A stretch of 64,000 nucleotides of DNA, from assembly GCA_036785705.1 (NCBI GenBank), contig JAWUZG010000005.1:3772501-3836500 (forward strand). The letters are read 5' to 3'. The notes under the pieces are model-generated. The model saw only the letters and a program-made list of their open reading frames with translations. It searched no databases and was not told the DNA's origin. Shown here piece after piece: positions 37,229 through 46,800 of the stretch. Both the position numbers and the translations under genes were made by a program. The DNA comes from Acanthornis magna (taxonomy: Eukaryota; Chordata; Aves; Passeriformes; Acanthizidae). How positions within the stretch are numbered: position 1 is the stretch's first letter; every line of letters begins with the position of its first letter.

Positions 37229-37747
37229 ATGCATATCATCATCTTCACATGCCTAAGTTCCACGCCCTTAGGCTGTGAATGTCAAATACCCCTTTATCTT
37301 CCAGCACTCTGGTATACAAATAAAGATGTTTCTATAGCAATTCTAATTTCAGGAAAAGGACAAATGCTGATTGAATATGATCCAAGGGTTCCAGATATTA
37401 GGGTGATTGATGCCCATTATCCAAGAGGGGCCTGGGATGTAATATTAGCTGTTTTCAATAAAAAATACTCACAGCAAAACACACGCCCATGTAACAAGTC
37501 TCCATTGACCTTAGCAATGCTTTTGATGCTATCAGGCTTCCAGCTCTGTGAAAATTATTGGCAATATTTCCCAACTCCTGGATGTCCAGAAAAGTTTGTG
37601 AAATTATCCGTCATCTGCACAATGGTGTGCTGGATAGAGGCTGGGGCTGGCACTCTGTTGGATCCATTTGTAATAGCAAAAGGAGTCAAGCAAAGGTATA
37701 TTTTGGCACAGACTGTTCTTTGGACTGTTCTTTGTAGTAATGATTGA
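37229..37747 (+). pseudogene. Longest surviving frame of the LINE reverse transcriptase (172 codons)
   Basis: This open frame holds the N-terminal part of the RT domain. Its residues align in spacing with the fingers and palm blocks: a CECQIPLYLPAL segment for CDNYRGISLL, VPDIRVIDAHYPRGAWD for LPESQCGFRxxRGT, and later PGCPEKFVKL and GVKQ. Within it the frame slips twice: the FxDLxKAFD palm motif is read only in a neighbouring frame (37501-37540) before the original frame resumes near 37575. The catalytic aspartate pair downstream is lost. It is a chance remnant of an ancient coding frame, not a working gene. Confidence 0.65.
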
Positions 37748-38163
37748 TGATGCCACTAGAGACATGATGCCAGGAATATTTATTAAATTTTGAACATCTG
37801 GCAAGCTCTTTAACCTGAGCAGATTGAAGGCCTCCACAGCACTGAAGGAGAAGGTTATATGTGAGCTCCTTTGCGCAGGTGGTTGTGCTTTCGTTGCACA
37901 CACTATAGAAGACCTCTAGTTCACGACCAACAAATTTGCTGTGGCAGCTGAAGTCCACAGATTTATCGTCAGTCAGAAGAAAAGCAAGGTTGTGCACTAG
38001 TCCAGAGCTGGAAAAGCATCTGCAAGATATAGAATCAGCATATTAGTGTGGGTAATGGATTTAATTTATTTTTAAGAGACTATCAGATGTCTAAGAAATC
38101 ATGTGCAGAATTAAAAATACATGTTTTGCATGTGAGATTGCATCATAAATTGACACATGCATG

Positions 38164-38600
38164 ATATCCCACAGAATACCAGACTTAGTGTTTATTTTGC
38201 TGTAGTAATTTCCACATTAGTCTGTGGCTGTGAAACATGGACAAGTCATTGCTGGCACATCAAAGAGCTGGAAAAATTCCATCACCAGCACCTTCAAGCT
38301 ATTATGCATATCAAGTTGTAGGATAAGAATCACAAATAACAAGATTTTGCAAAGAGATTGCACAAACAGTATTGAAGCAATTATTATTATAATAGCATTA
38401 TTTTGCTGGACTGGACATGTCCTCTGTATTTAGGACACAAAGCTCCCACAGTCTGTGTTGCACAGTAAACTTACGACAGGCAGCAGATCAGAAGTCAGGG
38501 AAAAGGAGAGGCATTTGTCCAGAAAAAATCGCTCCCTGGTTGCCACACAGATGCCATCATTTGGGAAACTCAGCATCAGCTATTAATATGGAGTACTACA
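38164..38600 (+). pseudogene. C-terminal domain relic of the same LINE
   Basis: One frame from 38163 reads HDIPQNTRLSVYFAVVISTL and runs on into CGCETWT. After a shift comes a TNNKILQR...SIEAI segment, then WTGHV, then DTKLPQSVL and KLTTG. These match, in order and spacing, the 'HDI..TKL.VYRAVV..TLLYGCETWT', 'VTN.EVL.R', 'LRWxGHV.RM' and 'LP..V.YGEL' blocks that follow the RT in RTE-like elements. At least one stop and one frameshift interrupt it. It is the best-preserved stretch of the element. Confidence 0.75.
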
Positions 38601-38640
38601 GTGTAAAGTGAGATATGTTGGTCAATGGAGCTGAAAAATA

Positions 38641-39119
38641 ATTCACAACTCCAAACTTGTGAATAATTTTGCCCTTGTTGAACATCTGTGATTAAATCAC
38701 GGTCTCTTTAGATGCGGTTGTACTAAATTCAATTCCGAAATAAACCAAATCGGCACTGAGGAACATTTAGGCATCGTTCTCTCTGTGTCCAAGGGATGAT
38801 GAAGTTCCACTTCAGGAAACCATCGGGGAGAGAAATGTTGGAGGCAGCACTGGGTATTGGTGATGCTGCTCTCTGTCCAGCCCGTGGGATTCTAGGATTC
38901 GGGCAGGTGTGGCTCTGCTAATGGAGTGGAAATCAGTAGAGAGCGAATTGGGCTGAAAGAGAAGGAACCCTCGTGTGATGCTAAAGAAGTTCCACAGCAG
39001 CCAAAAGAGAAGGCACAAGCTCAGCTTCCATTCTGGAAACACTGCAAGTGATTAAGCCTGGCTCCAGGAGAATGCATTTTTCTTTCCACAGCTCTCTGAG
39101 AAGTCATGGGAAGTTCTCA
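38641..39119. other. Unique non-coding DNA between LINE relic and CpG cluster
   Basis: No gene or repeat is recognised. Any 3' tail of the LINE would be expected near the left end, but no simple-repeat or poly-A tail is visible. Confidence 0.5.
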
Positions 39120-39600
39120 GGGAACGGAGAGCTGCCGTCAGCGACTCCTGGGATCCCAGAGCGAAGCGCATAGGGGAGTGGGCTGCAGGCTTTGCGACAC
39201 GCAAGTTCCCCGCGGATCAGGACTTCTTCTCGTTTGCCCCGTTCCAGAGACCCCTGCAAGGGGCACACACAAACAAAGGGACAAACCTTCAGGGGTGTTG
39301 TTCCCCCCTGCTCCCTTAATATGCAAACTTAGAATAAAAAGGAGATTGGAGGGAAGGAAATAATCAGATCAACTTCTGTCGTTTCCATTTAATTGCAGCC
39401 TTTGCCATTGCAGCACCGAGCGCTGAAATGTGCTCAAGGCGGTGGGAGAAAGGCAGCGTTAGGTTCGGTAGTTGTTCTTTAAACCGGAGTTATTCAAATT
39501 CCAACCAAGGTGGCAGGAGCTCCGGGGGAGCTGCTGCACTAAACAGGTCAAAGGAAGAGCACAAAGCACATCTCGGAGTTTAGGACGTGGCGGCAATAAA
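39120..39600. promoter_or_regulatory. Weak CpG cluster
   Basis: About 25 CpGs by eye in 480 bp, in two sub-clusters (39120-39240 and 39415-39600). The density is lower than in the island at 29.5-30.2 kb. Between and beyond them lies ordinary AT-rich DNA. It may be an eroded CpG island, an enhancer with protected CpGs, or a remnant promoter. No core-promoter motif or exon is recognised. Confidence 0.4.
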
Positions 39601-40256
39601 TGTAAACAAGGCAATTAGAATATATTGTTTGCTGAAATGAAACTTCAAAACCCGGGCTGGTTGTACACGACCTATAGGAAATGAAGTGGAAGCAGTTCAG
39701 TGTGTGTAAAATTGATAGGCAGTTTTTATCTCGCTATCCTTTTTATCTAGAGCATCTGAAATCCAGTAAATATATTCGCTTGCCCTACTTTTGAGAGTAA
39801 TTTTTCATCACATTTTCAGTAATTGGATATCACATATTTTACGGTCTTACTCTGTGTTGTTGGAATAGCCAAAAAAGGGAATAAAATGATAAATTGAATT
39901 ACTTTAGGTTGGGCAGTTTTTATGGGAAAGTAAGATAGACTGGATGCCTTAGGTGTAATCCTCTGACCGTGTTTGAAAACTTTCAGGCCAGTAAAAATCC
40001 CAATCATTGGCATGCAGTATTTCACCTCTGAAACAAGATACTGTTTACTGAAAGAAAAAAAAATCAACAGTGTTTTAGTGTAAAACCTGTCTAGGTTTTT
40101 AATGAAATATTGGAAGGAGGAAATACTTTTGTCCTGGCAAGACCTCAAGGGTGCTTTTCTTAATTTCTCAGTTCATTTTGTTCTCTTATCTGAAGTATGT
40201 AAAAGGGATTTTGTATTTCAGTTATGAAAATGTGCATATTTTATGCCACAAAGGAG

Positions 40257-40290
40257 AACCTTTTTTTCTTTCCTCCCCCCCACCCCCCCC
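40257..40290. repeat. Pyrimidine tract with C runs
   Basis: T-rich, then C-rich: C runs of 7 or more are separated by single A bases. The complementary strand has long G runs and could form G-quadruplex. Confidence 0.9.
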
Positions 40291-41328
40291 GCTTTTGGTA
40301 AATATTCTTTCAGAAGAAACACAATCGATGTAGTCAGAGCTAACAAGCAGATGGATGTATTTGAATGCCATTATCTTATGTACAATGATATTATCTCTTT
40401 CATGAAAAATTCAGCAGTTTGGGCTGCTTTAGTCAAGGAGAAGGAGGAAGTAGGGAAGAAAAAATAGTGAGAAAAACATGATCAGACTTGGAATCCCTGA
40501 GGGGGTCACATTGCATCATTTAGCAGGAGAATAACCAATGCAGAAGGAGCAAAGTTGGTGGAGTTGCTGTCTGCTCTCCTTATGGCGTTCTTGGCTCCGA
40601 GCTCTCTTCAAGCCCTGCAGCTGTAGGTGGGCAGCTCTTGGGCCTGCTAAAGCATCACACCATGACATTTTTATCATCAGTCTAGGAGAAGAAAATAAAT
40701 TTGCTAACAGAATATAGTTGGCAGGCTAATACTGCCTTGTCACATTCCAGACATCTCCAGGTCTGGCCTGAGCCAGGGGAAACAAGAACGAGGGCCAAGA
40801 AGTTCATGATGGACATGTTATATGAGAGCAGAAATGCGTTAAAAGGGGGGAGGCTTCTCTGCAGTAGAAATTGGGCAGACCTGGTGATTTCAGAAATGGG
40901 GGTACTTTTGCCTATCAAATACTTACCACCTGGGAGGTGGAAGGCTCTGTTTCTGTAAAATCTAATCTTAATCCTCTCTGAGGCCTTTAACATTTTATTT
41001 CCTTTCATTGAAAAAACCCCAGAATTAAAACTCGCACTGCTGAGGTAGAGAGCTGTGCCCTGTTCTCAGGTATCTGCTGCTTCCAGTAACCTCCAGCAGC
41101 TGATCAAAACCATTTGTATGCAAAAATTTAGGTTTTGCTCTCTCTGGGAATGGCGTGTCAGAATGATTCCCACTGGTATTTGGTTCTTGTGGCATTTTCT
41201 GCTCCACAAACCCTTACCTGTGTGCCTGGCCCCGCAGTGCTTACACCTGCAGGGAGAGCAGAGAAGGTGTCGGTGTCACTGCACAGTTTCCAGCGGGGAG
41301 CTGTCTGCAGAAATCTGAAGTTCTTTCC

Positions 41329-41408
41329 AGTTGAACCATGTCAAGAGCAGATATTTCAGATATTTCAGCAGATATTTCAGTTGAACCCTGTCAAGAGCAG
41401 ATATTTCA
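41329..41408. repeat. 50-bp tandem duplication (1.6 copies)
   Basis: The segment starting AGTTGAACCATGTCAAGAGC at 41329 recurs from 41379 with one mismatch (CATG to CCTG) for 30 bp, giving a period of 50. Inside the first unit a shorter AGATATTTC motif is itself repeated three times. The near identity points to a recent local event. Confidence 0.9.
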
Positions 41409-43174
41409 ACCCCAAGTGCAGCAGCAAAGGCTGCGGTGCAGGCACTGAGCTGGTGCAAGCACTGGCCCAGGGTTGGGCAGGGCAGATGAATAAGGGCTGT
41501 GCTGGGCAGTTTCCCGCGGACACCTTGATGTGCGATGGAAGCGTCGCTGTTCTCCGCGGTGATGCTCCCCTAATTCTGCAGGATGAGGTGATTTACCTCA
41601 TCTGGGAAATGAAATCTCTTCTTGCCTCCCCATCACAGTGGTGGCCTTGAATCATGGCCTGCGTCCTCCAGAGGCATTGTTTTCCTGAGGGCCACTCCTC
41701 CACAGGTCATCTGTCCCATTTCACTTGGCCGCATTTGTGGCAGTGCTGAACGCAGCTTTGTTTACACTTAAAGGCAAGAAAAATTCAGGGGAATGAATAA
41801 TTGAGAAAAGACATTATGCAAACAGTGCAACTTCTTTGGGGTCTGGATTTGTCACAGAATGTCTTAATGATAAATGTTTATGAAAATCATTTTCATGAGT
41901 GACCAGGTAGATAGACTGAGCTTTCTGTAGCCCAGGTTGTGGGGAGAGATGTGTAAACCCAAAGTGGACCTTCAGAAGTCCTTGCCCAATATACGATGTT
42001 TACACCACTGTGGTTTTTCACTGTGGTTTGCCCGGGTTCAGAGCACAGAAAATTAAGATTTACTTTACTGTAAGGTCTTGAATGTCGCTGAAATGTTCTG
42101 ATTGCTAAATGGTTTACTTTTGTTTGAATTTTATTTAAAACATTACATCAGGCTTAAGTATAAAGGTTTTCTTAGGCAACCTTAAAATTATTATGTCTAA
42201 TCAGGATTTTTTCTCCCTGAAATGCTGAGTTACTCAATTCCTGTGTCATGTCCCTTTAGAAAAATAAAAGTGTTAGTTAGGAAAATATTCAGGTCATTCC
42301 TATAAAAATAACCTCCATTTTTTCTTTTTGATGAAATGGGATTTGTTGAAAGTGCTGGCATTTGGTGGGCTGAAAGAAAAAGTAGGACTGAAAAAATATT
42401 TAATCTAAGTTGTAAAGGAGCTTGGAACCACACCACAAGCATCATAATTAACTTTAATAATTATAAATGTAAATGCAGACAAGCCACAAGGTTTTAATGG
42501 TGTGCCACATGCTTCTGCTAATTATTTTAGAGTTTGGACACATTCAGTGCCAGCTAATTATAAACCCTGCTATGGAAATCATCTGTTTATATTAGACTTA
42601 TTGATCTCTAGTGCTTAAGCAATATGAAAAGGGAAATCTACAATGCCGTACCATCTGCTTTGTATTCCTAATTGCTTTTAAAGAATCAAATATATAAATA
42701 GTCAGCTTTTTATATGTTGGGCTTCAAACTCATTCAAGAAACATGTTCTGCAAATCTAAGCGAGCAAGGAAAATATGGAGCATTAATAATTTCTCTCTTC
42801 CCTTCCAAATTTTTCCATCCTTGGGCCTCTGCAGTTCGTTGACCTCAACATGGGAGAACAAAACCTGCATCTCCCAGAAGTCCCACATATTGGTCAAGCC
42901 AGCCGAGAAGTTGTGCAGTTTATCATTTACATCTTTTAATTGCACATTTTCTTTTACTCCTTGCCATCAAACACACCTTATGGCCATGAACATTTCTTGT
43001 TATTCCACTTAATGGATACACAAGAAGAGGGGAAGGGAAATTAATGTTCAAACTAACGATCACCTCCTCTGGGAAGTATTTGGCTTTATGGCAGATTAAG
43101 CCTATTGGGCTGCATGATGGGCATTTGCTTGGGGGGGAGGATGCAGACTTTGATATAGTTTTTTTTCCTCTCTC

Positions 43175-43192
43175 TTTTTTTTTTTTTTTTTT
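43175..43192. repeat. Poly-T run
   Basis: About 18 T in a row following CTCTC pyrimidine sequence. It lies about 160 bp left of the LTR start and does not look like part of it. Confidence 0.9.
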
Positions 43193-43348
43193 AGAAGTAG
43201 CAGTATTATGTATTTTACAGTCATTTCTTTGTAAAATTGCTGATTTTCATGCCGTATCAAATAACTGTTTTCAGTGCTTTAGCTGCTTGCAGTGTCACTT
43301 TTAGTGGGATAGGTTCTTTTGTTAGCTATTTACTGTTCGGTGGCCCTG

Positions 43349-43830
43349 TGTTGTGGTTTAACCCTGCAGGCAGCAAAACATCCCAGCCACTCCCTCACTC
43401 CCTCCTTTCAGTGGGGTAGGGGAGAGAATCAGAAGAAAAAAGAAAAAAAAAAGTAAAATTTGTGGGTTGAGATAAAAAAGGTTTAATAGGACAGGAAAGG
43501 AAGGGGGGAAAAATATACAAAGCAAGTGATGCCCAGACTGTTTTGGAGCAGCAGCCCTTGGCCAGCTTTTCCTCTAGTTTTCCCCCAGTTTATCCACTGC
43601 CCATATTATCCCATGGCGTGGAATATCCCTTTGGCCAGGTCAGCTGTCCTGGCCTCAGTCCCTCACTGGCAGAGCATGGGAAACTCAACAGTCCTTGATT
43701 TAAGGTAAGCACTGCTCAGCAACAACTAAAACATCCCTGTGTTATCATTGTTATTCTCGTCCTAAATCCAAACTGCAGCACTGCAACAGCTGCTGGGAAG
43801 AAAACTAACTCTATCCCAGGCAAACCCTTT
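43349..43830 (+). mobile_element. Solo LTR of an avian endogenous retrovirus
   Basis: The left end reads TGTTGTGGTTTAACCC, the characteristic start of a widespread bird LTR type. Further shared blocks are GTGGGTTGAGATAAA with TTTAATAGG (about 43463-43490), GGAATATCCCTTTGGCCAG with GTCAGCTGTCC (43620-43650), GTAAGCACTGCTCAGCA and ACTAAAACATCCCTGTGTTATCA (43706-43748), and AACTCTATCCCAGGCAAA near the right end. The length of about 480 bp fits an LTR. No retroviral gene or second LTR is nearby, so it is a solo LTR left by recombination. The final CA and target-site duplication are not clear, so the right edge may be slightly eroded. An A-rich insertion lies at 43436-43452. The ERV class (ERVL or ERVK) cannot be settled by eye. 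Confidence 0.85.
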
Positions 43831-46800
43831 CTTCTTCTAAAGCCGGAATTTTTCTCTAACTTTTTTCTTTTCCGAAGTTAGAATTCTGGTGCAACCAAAT
43901 CATTTTGTTCATTGTCTCATTGTGGGGTTCGGCTCTCATTACTGGGATGTTCCTCCCAGAGGAATCCTGTAGGGGACATAAGAAGGCGAGTAAAGATGCT
44001 GAAGGGTGGCTGGTGTGACTTGTCACAGCTCTGCAGCTCATGAAGCCCACGATGACAATTTGCACAGGACAGGAGAGCGCCCTGAGAATGGCCGGCTCTC
44101 TGACAAATTGAGAAACTGGGCCAGATCCCCAGCTCGTGTCAGTTGTAGTAGCTCTGCTGAAATCCATGGAGCTGTGCCAGGCTGCACCAGCTGGGAGTCT
44201 GGCAATCGCCGGGTAAAATTAAACAAGTTAATGCACTTGACTGCTGCAGTTAAGGGGTCCTGAACCTCTGCTGCTTTGCCTCTCGAGGAGCTGCTCACAC
44301 AGCTCCCTGCCCTTACACCTCACTCACACAGCGTGTAAATGGGGATGGGGGCACAGTGGGGGAGAGTCTGTCCTTGAAAACACACCTCAGAACCGTGTTT
44401 GTGGGTGAGGACCACTCTCCTTTGAAATTTCCTTCTTCTGGTTCCTGTGTTTGTTAAATGGCTCTGCTTAGCCTGGCACTTGGAAAGAAAAGTCTGCCAC
44501 TTACGGCTTTATGCTTATCCTTTCCCAGTGCACATGCACACCCTCATTTGAATCTCTCTAAGTGCACATTAGTAGTGTGGGATTCCACTATTATCAGAGT
44601 TTATTATAATTAGGGCTCCTAGTTTTCTGCAATTCAGCAGGGAAAGAAGCACAGCTTACATTTTAGTTTTAAAATTCAGGCTTCTTCCCAAAAGTGAGGT
44701 GCCAAGCAAAGAAACAACACTGGAACAGGCTTTCAAATCACCTTTTTTCTAAATCTCACCCTTAGAGTGAACAATGTAATTTGGAAGCTTTCAAAGGGCT
44801 CACCAAACTCCTGGTCTGTATTTCAGATAATGGTCACCTTTCCTTTTTATCCACCAGCATAAACAGTGACAGTGAGAACCACTGACCGTGTAGCATCATC
44901 TGTGTGTTCTCCTGGTGTTGGGGAACAAGTGGCAGAGTGTGGAAAGATGAGCTTTCCTTGGTGACACTCATGTCGCATGCTGTGACAATAAGGGACTTGG
45001 TTTGGCAGCTGGCAGTGGCCAGAGCCTCTGATGCTGTGTGGAGAGGAAAATATCTGTGTTGTCTAGGAGGCTTTTACCTTGTGGTGCTATTCCAAGTGCA
45101 TCACTGCACCCTCCCTAAGGAAAAGCCAGGCCTCCAGTGGAGACACAGGAGGGCAGAAAAATCACCAGCATCTTCCTTTCTGAGGATGGGAATAGGGAGG
45201 TTTACTGGTTTTGTCTACTCACAGACACCAAATATAATTATTATGACCTACTCTTGTTCAAGTTCCCTCTTGGAAATCATCACCAGAGCCAGTGATGATC
45301 TGTCTACATGTAGTGTTTAACTTTTCCGGAATGTAAATGTTATACCTGTTCTGCAGTACTTTCAGAGGGCTTTCCTGGTGCCATTAGCATTTTAACATTA
45401 TTATTAAGAAGTGGATTACTCACTCTGTACCTTCGGATGGCTAGGAAAATGAAAGTGAAATGTCAGATGCAATTAGGAGAGATGCCACCTCCTGTATTCC
45501 CTGGACTCCTTTGTTTGTCGCCTTTCCATATGACCCCCGTTGGGAGTAAAACCTGCAGTAGTTCTCAATGAAGTTGTCATGGATGAAGCTTAAGCTGTAA
45601 GCACAGCTCCGGTGTGGTCTAGATTACTTTAAAGATCATGGAAAGCACCTTATATTTCATCCAAAATGTGAGCAGAAAAGAATTAACTCCGTAGTTTTAT
45701 TGGATAAGGAAAAAACAATTCTATGCTTTCAATAGCCTTCAGCTATAGCTTCAGGTACTGTGATGTTAAATAATTTAGCCTGAACTTGCCAGCAGTGGGA
45801 ATTATTGCTATTGCAGAGGCAACATTTGATGGACAACATTGGAGGTGGAAGTGGTTGTTTTTTGAAGCTGCTTTTGCCCAGGCAAAAGGGATTTGCTCTC
45901 CAGATTGAGGTGGCAGCTTCACACTTGGATGACACAAGTCCTCACCCCCCCAGCCAAATCCCAGGCATCCAGTGTATAGCCTGGAATGTCGGGTTAGTGC
46001 CTGAGAGCTCTGCCAGAACCCCGCAAGTCGGGATAGTTTCAACCACGTTGTAACTACACGGCTTTGTAACCTCCCGGGGTGAGGATACGGAGTTTGGTGT
46101 GGAGATGGATCTGTCTCCTTGCACCTGAATGTCATATTCTCCTCAGAGCAAATGGATAGGCTTTTGTGTGTAGAATGCCATAAAAGCAGTAAAAACTCTG
46201 ATTTTTGGCAAGCAGAAACTGTTTAAGAACCAAACTAAACTGCTGTAAAACAAGAATTTGAAGGAGTAAACCAATGCTAACCTGCGTGGCAAGTTTCAGT
46301 TGACGCGCTGTGAAATGGCAAAGACATTAAACTCCCCTAAGATAAGGGTTATAATAGGAACTTCAGTGACCCTCCAGTACAGTGGGGCTTCCGTGCTACT
46401 ATAATTAGGGTTATTGCAATGAAGTCAGGCATATAAATGTTAACATCCTGCTCATTAAAACAGTTCTTTTCAGAGAATTAAGGATTCTGCATTTTACATT
46501 CATAAAGTGAATAATATAAACTTAACTTGTGCTTGCTTTGATTATGTGTTGGAAAGAGTTAAAATTCTCTATGTAGATCACTGTAGTTTTATTATGTAAG
46601 ATGACCTTAGGAACTGTCATCCCCCTTGAATTTATACAAAGAATTCAAAGTAAAGGTTTTCTAGGTTACACTTCTTTTTTCAACCCTTTGTCCTGTCAGC
46701 TCAGTCCTAGATATCTTCATCTGCCGACATGCCCAGATGTGCAATGAATGTTGATTTGAGCTGGCCCCTCAACCCCTCCCTGCTGGTGTCATTAAAACCA

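Larger units (their letters stand above)
36190..38600 (+). mobile_element. Decayed RTE-like LINE (endonuclease, reverse transcriptase and C-terminal domain relics)
   Basis: Plus-strand fragments in shifting frames follow the order of a LINE polyprotein of the RTE-like type. Near 36190-36330 there is an ILTETFE segment, then a histidine-proline pair and LDVMVY, matching the ILTNTFF...HP...LDYVLVR part of the endonuclease. From 37270 come remnants of the NYRGISLL, PESQCGFR and RGT blocks, then the palm motif as IDLSNAFDAI near 37507. Next are GVKQ near 37684, a FADD-type site decayed to LLCAGGCA near 37865, CGCETWT near 38222 and WTGHV near 38408. Stops and frameshifts break it throughout, so it is a dead copy. 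The clade (RTE, RTEX or AviRTE) and the exact ends are uncertain. No poly-A or microsatellite tail is evident. Confidence 0.75.
39601..43174. other. Unique non-coding DNA; candidate regulatory stretch 42440-42720
   Basis: No gene is recognised. A plus-strand frame of 171 codons (41135-41650) includes a local tandem duplication and has no domain motif. The 42440-42720 interval is packed with TAATTA/TTAATAATTA-type cores and has no simple repeats. This composition is typical of deeply conserved enhancers, though alignment would be needed. Confidence 0.45.

Noticed and set aside
37718..37743. Short duplicated GACTGTTCTTT motif as a regulatory repeat
   Set aside because: It sits inside the LINE reverse-transcriptase relic and is most simply a small slippage event there.
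43349..43830. Complete endogenous retrovirus
   Set aside because: Only one LTR is present. No gag, pol or env remnants are seen on either side.
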